A stretch of 10,603 nt of DNA from Phoronis ovalis (taxonomy: Eukaryota > Phoronida > Phoronidae): NCBI GenBank assembly GCA_028565635.1, contig JAOXYB010016999.1, positions 2,328 through 12,930 on the forward strand, read 5' to 3'. Positions 1-7,876 of this stretch are shown here, piece after piece. Within the stretch, counting starts at the first letter, position 1, and each line of letters begins with the position of its first letter. The position numbers and the translations under genes were made by a program. The notes under the pieces are model-generated. The model ran no database searches. It was not told the DNA's origin and saw only the letters and a list, made by a program, of their open reading frames with translations.

Positions 1-1725
1 CAGTTAAGATCATGAGTCACTGTTAATTGTTTTAGCAGTGTGGTAGGTCCTTTTTTGTGAAAGACATTTAAATTTTGGCTGACTCACAAGAATGTTCATA
101 ATGCCCTTTTCAGCATCAACATAATGACCTTTCAAAAGAATTTGGGTGTGTAAATGGTGTGAATAATAGTAGCATTATTATTGATCCATATATATTATTT
201 GATAAGTTGTTTGATGTATTAGTTGCATAATAAAAGTTCTATAATTTTATATTAGCCATCAATAGCTTATTCTAATGCTCTATGTTACATGCATTACAAT
301 AATTATGAAAGTATAGTGTAATTGCCGTACATGGAAATTCCCATTTTTTCATCATCAAAACTTGATTAACAATCTTTTATTATGTTTCATATGCACAAAG
401 TTTTTATTTAAAAAAATTCTGTGAACATTTAGCTGTACTTATTTCTATGGTATTAGATCTTATCCTACTGTTGTGCTTGAACTTGCTGAAGATAACAAGT
501 TTTAGTTACAGTTCCTCATGGTTAACATAAACATACATTTATATTTGATAAAACATTCAGAAAACAATATATGAAGCCATCTGAATGATAGGTTCAGTCA
601 TCTGATAAGGTATTGGGTGATACATGTACTGTGTTGACCTTCATTGTTGCACAATACGTTATCATTGTCAGCTAAAAGTTGTCTGAAAAGGTTCTTATGT
701 AGGTGTATATTTGTACCTGATGTACTAGGCACTAAAAATGTTTCATCACTGGAAATTACAGAAACTTTGCCCATGTTTGGTCTGAGTCTGAGTAGTGTCA
801 ACATTGATAGACCTAAAATTTTGAATTTTCTTGATAGTTAATTTTCTTTAAAATTGTTTGAAATAAATTTACATTGAAATCCCTGTCAGTACTGAAAAAA
901 AAGTTTTCCTGATTTTGTGACTTAAAATGAGTTAAAAAATTTACCCATGTCCATCCTTAAATTTAATAATATAGGTGTATATATTTATGGCTTTTCATGG
1001 GTTTATTTACCTAAGGTCACACATTGTTTACTTATGAATCACCTTTTGTGATAGGCTGTTTGATAAGCCTCTTTGATTTGTCCAATTCTGTTTTAGCAAC
1101 CAAGCTAATGGTAAGGAAGTATTGAGTACTTGTTTCATCATACCATATTTTTAGATAGAGCTCTTTAAAAGATTTTAACATTTATATGTTCTATGCCACA
1201 TCATACTAATTTCTGTTGTATGTATGGCTCTGTTCATATATTTCTATTGGTCTGTTCTGTTATTTATAAAAATTATAAAAATTTGATGAAAGGGCCAGTA
1301 CTGTTGTGCAATGAAAGTTTTAGATTTTTTGTATAACATTTGAAAGGTTGAAATATGAAGAATGCTTAAAATTTTCAATTACCATTGGAATTAGAATTTT
1401 AAATGGTGTTTATAACCTTCAGTTTGTCTAAGCTTACAAAGTATGTCTGACTAATATGTGTAGCTTTATAAATAACCTATTTCTGAACTGTTCCTGTTTT
1501 TGTGTTGTAATATGTCTGAAATCACCAATGATATGTAAAGATTAATTTCTTGAAAATTACGCTTGACCTGCGATATTGTTTATGTGTGTAAACATGTTTA
1601 TAATGATAACAGCATAGGGGGTCCTCACATGTAAACAAACTGGTATTGTTACATTACCTTTTTAGTTCATTGATTATTTCGAAAATAACATTTTTTGGTC
1701 AACAACTGAGGTATATAATTTTTAA

Positions 1726-1747
1726 AAATAAACATTTTTGTTTATTT
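1726..1747. repeat. Short inverted repeat in the intron
   Basis: AAATAAAC at 1726-1733 and its exact reverse complement GTTTATTT at 1740-1747 are separated by six bases. A further AATAAATAAAC copy lies just downstream near 1769. In AT-rich intron DNA this is close to what chance gives, so no function is proposed. Confidence 0.4.
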
Positions 1748-3123
1748 AGTAACTAGATGACTGTGCCTAATAAATAAACAACCTTTTTCCTCACATATCT
1801 TTTTTTATCTTGTATCTGAATTGAAATAAATGTAAGCTATGACAAATTATTAGCAATGTAAACATCCTTATACCTAAGAAAGATTAATCATATGAGGATT
1901 GGATATATTGCTTGTTGACAATTTTACTGGTATTATAATTGTAAAACTATTAGTATTTAGCTAGGAATAAATATAAGTTACACAGTTGAAAAAATTATAG
2001 TTTATCATTTTGGGGAATTTGAGTGTAATAGTATCAGTTAAAAAAAATTATCATGCAAACTTTATTATTTATACAGAGTCCATCCTGTCTACCTTATACC
2101 TTGTGAATTACTGGGTTTCTTCTTAATTCTTACTTACTTCAAAAGACATTTAACAATATTTGCAGCTTGCAAATTAATTAATGTTAATTAGTGAATTTTT
2201 GCTATTTCAGAAACCTCAATATTATAGAAAAACCTTTAGATACTGGTCAGTTCAGTAAAACAGTTCACAATCCAATGAATGTTACATAATATGTAGGAAC
2301 AATAATGAATCACTGGTTACATGTATTTGTGCAGGTTCAGTATGCCTTAAAATTTTCCGTCATATTAGTTGACTTGTTTTTATCGAAACTAATATCCCTA
2401 GGCTGTAAATGTCCTAGACAGTCATGTGATGCAGATAAAATATGAGCTACTAAAATTAGTGTCACCTAGAAACATTGTTGGCTCACACTGCACATTAATA
2501 AACTAGTATAATTTGTTATTTAATGAAACATGAATGACACAGAAAATTGGATGTGCCTTGGATAGTTAGTGCATAACACTTGCCAGTTGTGTTATCGTTG
2601 TTTGCAGGACAAAAAATATTGGAGTGTGCAATTAGCTTAATTGCAGAATAAGCTGCTTTTTGTGCTTGCATATTTAAGTTATCTCAAAATTACTGCCTGC
2701 ATTACAGTATGTACAGAGTGGTTGGTCATCGTTTTCATTGGCAGCTGTAATGTAAGGGTTTATGAGACTTGTCATATTTACTATGCGACTAGGACCATAT
2801 GATGTGTCCCTGAAGTTGTTTACTAAATTATATATGAGGGTCTTGTTCACTGATAATAAGTATGGTAATACATTACAGGACAAACCATGTTCGGAGCCTC
2901 TTTGTTAAGCCTATGTAGCACCAACCATGCATGAATTATGTAAATTGTATAGTGGTTTTCAGTTTCATAAAAATCAATCTTCTGGCATTATGTATGTATT
3001 GATAAAACTATTGGCACCCTGCCTATGTCGATTTTATAAATATTCATGGAATTCCAGATCCATAATTGTTAAAAAGAAATCTGCAACATTTGTAATGTTA
3101 CTCAACAGCAATTAGTGATTTTC

Positions 3124-3144
3124 GAATGTTTATGCGAAACATTC
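3124..3144. repeat. Short hairpin in the intron
   Basis: GAATGTTT at 3124-3131 and AAACATTC at 3137-3144 are exact reverse complements around the five-base loop ATGCG. After one mismatch, two more T-A pairs extend the stem. It lies about 375 bases before the 3' splice site. No known motif is recognised. Confidence 0.45.
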
Positions 3145-3481
3145 AAATGCCAGAAATGCTTGATTTATAAATTACTTGTTAAAACTGAGTCTGAAGGGTT
3201 TATCTTGTACACAGGTTTTCAATGTTTGTATGTTGTATGTGTGGCATGTGTGAGGTGATTTTGCAATTTTATTTTATTATTGTACCGATAGTTCTGCTTT
3301 ATAATTAATTAATATCAGTGAGCACACAGCTGTTCAGCAGCAATTTCACATAATAAATGATCTTTGTATTATACTATGCATAATTGTCTTTGTTCTCAGC
3401 AGTAGCCATATCAGACTTTAAATAATATTGTGTTAGTAAAGCTCACTCTATAATTTCCATTTATATATACAAACAATATAT

Positions 3482-3519
3482 ATGACCTTCTGTTATTTTG
3501 TTTTTTTATCTCCTCGTAG
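3482..3519 (+). promoter_or_regulatory. 3' splice site of the last Bcl-2-like intron
   Basis: A pyrimidine-rich tract (3489-3517, with a run of T at 3499-3507 followed by ATCTCCTCG) ends in TAG at 3517-3519, directly before the GAT codon that opens the exon. A possible branch point is the A in ATGAC at 3482-3486, about 34 bases before the AG, which is a normal distance. The splice falls between codons (phase 0). This is the same place, after the GGW of BH2 and before DAF/DTF, as in vertebrate BCL2 and BCL-X, which supports the exon call. Confidence 0.85.
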
Positions 3520-3636
3520 GATGCATTCGTGGAATATTTCCCCGATCCAAGAAATGGTGAGAACACAGTGTGGAGAGGGTTGTTGTTTACAGCCGTTGGA
3601 CTTGGGGCACTTGGTGCTCTGGTAGCGGCAAGATGA
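3520..3636 (+). CDS. Last coding exon of a Bcl-2/Bcl-xL-like apoptosis regulator
   Basis: The exon encodes 38 residues and a TGA stop. Residues 1-7 (DAFVEYF) match the second half of the BH2 motif; human BCL2 has DAFVELYG and BCL-X has DTFVELYG at the same place, straight after a phase-0 intron. Residues 8-18 are a short polar linker (PDPRNGENTVW). Residues 20-37 are an uninterrupted hydrophobic segment rich in G, A and L, flanked by Arg19 and a C-terminal Arg38, as expected for a tail anchor in the outer mitochondrial or ER membrane. The Trp before the membrane helix is also found in both human proteins. Family members bind BH3 helices of Bax, Bak and BH3-only proteins in a hydrophobic groove to restrain mitochondrial permeabilisation. 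The BH4, BH3, BH1 and first half of BH2 must lie on exons upstream of the window. The tail is a few residues shorter than in vertebrates. Whether the protein is nearer Bcl-2 or Bcl-xL cannot be decided from this exon. Confidence 0.85.
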   Translation, partial: DAFVEYFPDPRNGENTVWRGLLFTAVGLGALGALVAAR

Positions 3637-3897
3637 GTCGACTTGTCACAAAATATCCAGTCATCATTGAAGCAAAAGATATCGAGGTCAAACACTTTGC
3701 CTTGGTAACGCTTCTCATAAATATCCCATGCAAGCGCATGGAGGGAAAAGCGACGGACCACACAATACCATGGTCATTTGACATTTCTAAATTCCGTTTT
3801 GTCAATGCAGTTGGGACACTTTAACAACTCTAAATGTGATACATGAAATAGAAATTCATTCGTAAATTATATTAAGCTAAATATATTACCATTGGAC

Positions 3898-3903
3898 AAT
3901 AAA
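3898..3903 (+). terminator. Proximal poly(A) signal AATAAA
   Basis: The canonical hexamer lies 262 bases after the stop codon. It is followed by a T-rich run (3904-3913) and, about 55 bases further, a GT-rich stretch (GCTTGTGTAGTATGCTTGC at 3957-3975). It is a reasonable short-UTR end, but AATAAA is frequent by chance in DNA this AT-rich. Confidence 0.45.
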
Positions 3904-4137
3904 TTATTTTTTTATGCTTTCCTCGACTTTGAGATTCACTTCTCTGATAAATGCATGCTTGTGTAGTATGCTTGCTCAGGCAGTACTAACGAATGTTTGA
4001 AATACATTGATGTGCTTTCAGCGGATACAGATGAAGTATCTAGGTGCCAGTATAAACAATAGTTGATTATGGATTCTACATATTAACTGTAATGATGCAT
4101 TTTATAACATTTAATTCAGGATTTTGTTTACTAAAAT

Positions 4138-4153
4138 CGACATGATTATGTCG
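4138..4153. repeat. Short hairpin CGACAT/ATGTCG
   Basis: CGACAT at 4138-4143 pairs with ATGTCG at 4148-4153 around the four-base loop GATT. It sits inside the presumed long 3' UTR. Six-base arms are short; no function is claimed. Confidence 0.35.
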
Positions 4154-4758
4154 GTGATCACAAGGCCGGTAAACTTTGATATCCACATAAAGATAACCCT
4201 CGTGAAACTGACAAGATCACCTCAAAAACATTATAATTGACACTAATGACCTGTCAACAACAGTGGACCTCGGCCTTAAGAAAAATCTACCTGGCTGGTC
4301 ATCATTGTGTTACTAATCAGCTGAGTCAACAAGGCCAAAAGTGAAAAGACGAGACACTGTGACTGTCATGTGTAGAGTCTGAATTTGTAATATAGCCAAG
4401 TTGAAGAGTTGAAGAGAAGTTAGTCATTGTTATAGATATAAAATTGGGATGGTGAGGGTCAAGACAGAGACAGACTGGTGAGCATTGGGATGGGGGAATG
4501 ACCACACTATGACTAATTGTACTCTTTCACCCTACCCCATTTTCAGAATCAGGATCTAAAAAACATTTTTGCTTTAGTGACCAAGGCCATGTTGTTTGCC
4601 TGTTTTGTTTTTGTGCAAATGACCTCACTGGTGAGAGATATCGTTCATTGTATCCTGATAGATTTATGAACTTACTGATAATTTGTACTGTGGAGACTGG
4701 ACTTCGGTCAAGTTATCAGATTTCTAGGAAAAAGTTTGGGATTTTATTTTGCTACTGA

Positions 4759-4770
4759 GATGACGTCATC
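4759..4770. promoter_or_regulatory. Full CRE palindrome TGACGTCA
   Basis: GATGACGTCATC is a 12-base perfect palindrome containing the full consensus CRE (TGACGTCA at 4761-4768) bound by CREB/ATF family bZIP proteins in animals. Its position downstream of the coding exon, in a likely 3' UTR, means it is either a distal element or chance. A second full site is at 8025-8032. Confidence 0.3.
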
Positions 4771-4996
4771 ATATCTGAAATCTGTATAAACGAGATTACT
4801 TATCAGTGTCGGTGCACTCCACAAAAACTACTGTATGCAGGACCTAATTATACAACCTCTAACTATATCGTGCATAACTCTTACAACATCGCAAAAGATG
4901 TTCCAATCCACCTTGTAGTTACTTCCGTATCCTTCAAATCCAGATTGATTTGTGGAGAACACTGTCACTTGGTGCACTCGACAGTGGCTCAAAGAC

Positions 4997-5012
4997 CAAT
5001 ATATATATATTG
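4997..5012. repeat. 16-bp AT palindrome
   Basis: CAATATATATATATTG is a perfect palindrome built on a six-unit AT dinucleotide run. This is simple-sequence DNA within the presumed 3' UTR. Confidence 0.6.
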
Positions 5013-5225
5013 TTTTAGTTTTATATGGAACCTATTATTAAGCTTTCGTTTTATCGATACCGGTTTATAACAATTAATTTATTTTTGTGTGCGAGTCCAG
5101 AGTGCAAATCAGAAACGCCTGTACGAGATTTCGTTGTCAGTGTTTGTAGCGTTTCAAATTAGTGTAGCATGTGCAATGTTATTTACAGAACTTTATTTTA
5201 TATTCAGGGTCAGTTGTGTAATTAC

Positions 5226-5292
5226 ATTATCAATAAAGTTGATAATTACGGAAGCTCTGATTATGTGTATGTTTTTGTGCTGTTGTATGCTT
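5226..5292 (+). terminator. Distal poly(A) site with hairpin and GT-rich element
   Basis: AATAAA is at 5232-5237. It straddles the edge of a perfect hairpin: ATTATCAA (5226-5233), loop TAAAG, TTGATAAT (5239-5246). From about 5262 to 5292 the strand is GT-rich (TTATGTGTATGTTTTTGTGC followed by TGTTGTATGCT), which matches the downstream element recognised by CstF in animal 3' end formation. Cleavage would be expected near 5248-5258. The combination is the best polyadenylation site in the window after the Bcl-2-like stop codon, so I use it as the likely distal end of that gene. Confidence 0.5.
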
Positions 5293-5583
5293 GATGCTGC
5301 TGTGTATCCTGAATGATATCTAGATTTTAATTTTAGTTTGTATTATCTAATTGTATTTTGGTGTAAGTACCTAGCTCGCGCATTTGTTTATGAAGCATTG
5401 CTCAAAACACTCCAGTTAATTGAAATTAAGTGTTAATATATTAAAGGTGCACTGAGAAGAGGTTGACACGGGATTTCAATATACTTGTGTGCTAAAACAA
5501 CTGTATGAGTAAATAAATTATTACTAAGAGTAAAACAGGAAAACATTCAGCACACTTAATAACTTTTGTGTATATCTACTGTG

Positions 5584-5605
5584 GTATTTGTTTTTCGGCA
5601 AATAC
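5584..5605. repeat. Short inverted repeat
   Basis: GTATTTG (5584-5590) and CAAATAC (5599-5605) pair around an eight-base loop (TTTTTCGG). An overlapping alternative pairing uses ATTTGTT with AACAAAT just downstream. No known motif. Confidence 0.4.
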
Positions 5606-5717
5606 GAACAAATCATCAACAGCTTCCTGTTGGTTGAAAATTGCTCGGTGTTTCCTGGTTTGTTAAATCCAGTACTTTTGGAAACCTCTGCCAAGAGGGA
5701 AGTGTGCTGTTTGTAAA

Positions 5718-5736
5718 CCGCTAAAACTATTAGCGG
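5718..5736. repeat. Short hairpin CCGCTAA/TTAGCGG
   Basis: Seven-base exact arms (5718-5724 and 5730-5736) flank the loop AACTA. It is GC-richer than its surroundings. It does not match the histone 3' stem-loop consensus and has no T run after it. Confidence 0.45.
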
Positions 5737-6010
5737 GAGTTCGTAAAAGTAGATCGCATCAAGTAACGTGCATGGGCACTGCGTCGTACATGTATGTCAT
5801 GAATTTTGATAATTTGGAAATATATGATTTTAAAATAAATTCTATTTATTGAATAATTGTTCTGTTTGTATTCTACTCTTATTACGTCGTATTACATTTA
5901 AAGGTAAGCGTTCCAAGAAGTTCCACTGCATAAACAAGCGCTCCTTGTTAGGTGCTGAGTCGTTCACTGCATTCTTTAGACTAGCATTTCAATTTGTTTC
6001 TGGGTTTTAC

Positions 6011-6160
6011 CGTTGCCACCTAATATTGCAACAACAAAATACCACCGTGGCTGGGTAACATGATAACGGCACATCGTCTAAATTAATGTTCCACTTTTCA
6101 TTCATGTGGTGAATACTTGGAAAACTTTCAAGAACTGCATTTGGCATGAAATGCACGCTC
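6011..6160 (-). CDS. Candidate exon of an unknown minus-strand gene
   Basis: On the minus strand a good acceptor (TTTTGTATCTCTCAAATTACAG, ending at 6161) precedes a 150-base segment open in one frame, followed by a donor-like CAACG|GTAAAA at 6010. Both boundaries fall after the second codon base, so the segment would be a symmetrical 2-2 internal exon coding for about 50 residues. The peptide starts SVHFMPNAVLESFPSIHHMN, has a run of three Cys near its end, and resembles no family I know. If the donor is not used, the frame stops at TAA 6007-6009, and a minus-strand AATAAA at 5850-5845 could end the transcript. The open frame also extends upstream through the acceptor, so this may be chance in AT-rich DNA. 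The intact frame, good acceptor and matching phases are the only support. Confidence 0.22.
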
Positions 6161-6243
6161 CTGTAATTTGAGAGATACAAAAGTGTATATTTTGCACCTA
6201 TATAATTAAATATACCTGGTCTCGTTTCTGCTGGTACTAACAA

Positions 6244-6463
6244 GATAGAAACTTCCTGTAGAAACTATTAATAATGTTCTAATATTAAAAACGATTTTTT
6301 GTAATTTCGTGGTTTACATTTGTATCCTAATTTATATGCGTTTCCTACTCATATTTTATGGTAAATCTGTTATGGTGTAAGCTTACTTATTTCTCAAGAT
6401 CGTACAAACTTCTTTTTTATAGTAAAAGATAAATGATGCTGTTATAAAGGGGATTTATGTGTA
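6244..6463. other. AT-rich spacer, nothing recognised
   Basis: No open frame, repeat or regulatory motif that I can support is visible here. The stretch is rich in T and A runs. Confidence 0.5.
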
Positions 6464-6588
6464 ATGTCCGAACTTTCGGTCTGGGACATCCGGGTAACAT
6501 ATAACCCCAGCGGGCATAACCCTCCAAGTGGTGGGATTTCACGACATGGTGACTCGGAATTTACCAGTTACCATCCCGGAATTACCAT
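6464..6588. repeat. CpG-richer patch with alternative hairpins and a direct repeat
   Basis: This patch is visibly richer in G, C and CpG than its flanks. ATGTCC (6464-6469) pairs with GGACAT (6484-6489). Inside it CCGAA (6468-6472) pairs with TTCGG (6475-6479) around CT, so the two stems share bases and are mutually exclusive. Further on, CGGAATTTACCA (6555-6566) is repeated as CGGAATTACCAT (6577-6588), differing by one T. The abrupt change of composition suggests an inserted repetitive element, but I can see neither terminal repeats nor a target duplication. Confidence 0.35.
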
Positions 6589-6693
6589 GCTCTAGATTCA
6601 TTCGTTATCATATACTAATTGGCAAGCAGTGTCCGATTTTAGTTGTGCCAATAGTTGCATTGCAAGCTGTTTTCACACATTATTTTCTGGGGA

Positions 6694-6772
6694 CGAAGTA
6701 ATCTAGACCGATAGCTTGCCCAGACCAATAGCAATCTAGACCAATATGCGTGGGCACAATCTGTTTACTTCG
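6694..6772. repeat. Three CCAAT-like repeats inside an inverted repeat
   Basis: Three related copies follow each other: AATCTAGACCGATAGC (6700-6715), AGACCAATAGC (6722-6732) and AATCTAGACCAATAT (6733-6747). The shared core is AGACCRATA; two copies carry a CCAAT box. The block is framed by CGAAGTAA (6694-6701) and its exact reverse complement TTACTTCG (6765-6772). It could be a small eroded repeat element or a CCAAT/NF-Y-type regulatory cluster; there is no adjacent transcription start to decide this. Confidence 0.45.
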
Positions 6773-6788
6773 ACGCCTAGTCACATGC

Positions 6789-6819
6789 AAGCTGAATCAT
6801 CTGGACTTTTGTTCAGCTT
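6789..6819. repeat. Short inverted repeat AAGCTGAA/TTCAGCTT
   Basis: Exact eight-base arms (6789-6796 and 6812-6819) are separated by 15 bases. It follows directly on the CCAAT-repeat block. TGCAAGCTG also occurs both here and at 6661, so this region is somewhat self-similar. Confidence 0.4.
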
Positions 6820-7800
6820 TCAATATCTAGGGTTCATATCAATTGTTGGTGAATTCAATACGCACTAGAGAATAATAATCCTAAAGTCTTGTGCCAAATC
6901 AAGCATATTATAATATTTGTCATATAATATCCTCGATCAAATTCAGAAATTTCAGATTATTACAAAACTTGTTTTTCTTGGGTTTTTATATTAATATTTG
7001 AATTAACTGCACGAAATGCATTCTGACATGAGATCAAAGGACGTAGAAAAATAATCGCTGCATGCGTTATTGCGGTTTGCTAAGTACTATAAAGGTAAAT
7101 TTACTATGTTTTTACAAAGTTTTTGAATGAAAGCCAAGTTGAAGAATAACAAATGCAAAAATTATTGATTAGTTCATGCCTGCTGTTTCATTATTAATTT
7201 TCTGTCTGCAGTTACTGTAATGCTAATATTGTGCATTCAGATAGATACTATGAAAACAGTATTCGTCGTAGCAAAAATGCGCGTGTGGTTTTTAAAACCA
7301 AGTTTATTTCACGAAAGGTTTTTATTTTTCTTTTACAATGCATTTTTAGGAAATGGCCGTCGTATATGCACCCCAGAATAAAATGTAATCACAAGGGTAA
7401 ACGCCGGGGTAGACGTATGGTGATCTAATCCTGTCACGAGATGTAATTACTATAATTCCATGTAGCATCCACATTAGTCGCTACGCTTTCAAATATCGAT
7501 CAAAAATCGATTATTCTATTCTGAGTATGTGGGATAATTTCCGTGATTAATTTATGTTGTTAAGTGTACCACAAAAATAGAAATTATGGATCTTTTGCAT
7601 TACTCAAAGTTTCGTTTATCGAGCTATGCATTTTCCATTTAATTTGTCTATTTTCCCACATGAAAAAAAAAATATTGCGATTTCTCCGGTGACAATGCAG
7701 CCTCTGTGTTGTTATTACACTCTGACAAAGTGTCTATGGCGACACAAACATGTGTAATGATTTATCCTAACGATAACGTTATTTAATATATAATGTTAAA
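6820..7800. other. Non-coding stretch, no gene supported
   Basis: AT-rich DNA. An open frame of 65 codons (7231-7428, plus) is rich in Arg and Lys and has no domain. Inside it an acceptor-like T-rich tract ends TTTTTAG just before 7351, but the following frame closes within about 13 codons, so I do not annotate an exon. A short ACACT/AGTGT hairpin lies at 7717-7733 and the palindrome ATAACGTTAT at 7773-7782. Confidence 0.5.
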
Positions 7801-7809
7801 ATGTGACAA

Positions 7810-7876
7810 CGGAATAAACGAAACGGAGGCGGAATAAATACAACGAAAGCGGAAAAAGTAACGGCCCTTATGGGCC
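7810..7876. repeat. Duplicated purine-rich block plus GGCCC hairpin
   Basis: CGGAATAAACGAAACGG (7810-7826) is followed three bases later by a related copy (7830-7852, CGGAATAAATACAACGAAAGCGG minus nothing but a six-base insertion and one change). Immediately downstream GGCCC (7863-7867) pairs with GGGCC (7872-7876) around TTAT. The strand-biased, CpG-bearing sequence differs sharply from the surrounding AT-rich DNA and has the look of a piece of a dispersed genomic repeat. That origin is inference. Confidence 0.45.

Larger units (their letters stand above)
1..3519 (+). other. Intron (3' part) of the Bcl-2-like gene
   Basis: This stretch lies upstream of a well-formed 3' splice site and holds no exon I can support. 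Longest open frames are about 60-70 codons (for example 598-804 minus, 644-841 plus, 2674-2883 minus, 2927-3115 plus). They have no recognisable domain, and the sequence is AT-rich with many short A and T runs. In vertebrate BCL2 and BCL-X genes the matching last intron is very long, so a large intron here is expected. The upstream exon, which should end with the BH2 residues GGW, is not in the window. I searched for BH1-like (NWGR) and GGW-type coding blocks followed by GT and found none. Small inverted repeats inside it are listed separately. The assignment as intron is an inference from the downstream exon; part of the left end could belong to something else. Confidence 0.7.
3637..5255 (+). 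other. Probable 3' untranslated region of the Bcl-2-like gene
   Basis: Sequence after the stop codon has no further good open frame or splice donor that I can defend. The first 200 bases are less AT-rich than the surroundings. Two candidate ends are visible: AATAAA at 3898, giving a 3' UTR of about 280 bases, and AATAAA at 5232, giving about 1.6 kb. The distal site has the clearer GT-rich downstream element. A few ATTTA pentamers occur (for example near 4110, 4663 and 5078), but not the clustered nonamers of a strong AU-rich element. Long 3' UTRs are known for BCL2 in vertebrates. The distal end is inferred and could instead belong to unrelated intergenic DNA. Confidence 0.5.
5256..6006. other. 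Non-coding stretch, no gene seen
   Basis: AT-rich DNA between the distal poly(A) site and the candidate minus-strand exon. It contains a GTATTTG/CAAATAC hairpin (5584-5605), a CCGCTAA/TTAGCGG hairpin (5718-5736), and a minus-strand AATAAA (TTTATT at 5845-5850 on the plus strand) that could serve a minus-strand gene ending near 6007. The open frames here are short and have no recognisable product. Confidence 0.5.

Noticed and set aside
598-841. Overlapping open frames of 65-68 codons on both strands
   Set aside because: No recognisable domain, no matching pair of splice sites with consistent phase, and such lengths occur by chance.
2674-2883. Minus-strand frame with a CxxC-like piece (CTYC)
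   Set aside because: Acceptor-like CAG sites exist but no convincing donor; a single CxxC is not evidence of a zinc-binding domain.
3411-3824. Longer open frames overlapping the Bcl-2-like exon (116 codons minus, 84 and 72 codons in other frames)
   Set aside because: They overlap the exon with the recognised BH2 half and tail anchor, run across its splice site or stop, and show no domain of their own.
5089-5316. Hydrophobic 75-codon plus-strand frame
   Set aside because: It begins at GTG rather than ATG and covers the poly(A) hexamer, hairpin and GT-rich element. T-rich DNA automatically translates to hydrophobic residues.
7231-7428. Basic 65-codon frame and an acceptor-like TTTTTAG before 7351
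   Set aside because: The best frame after the acceptor stops after about 13 codons, donor candidates are weak, and no product is recognised.
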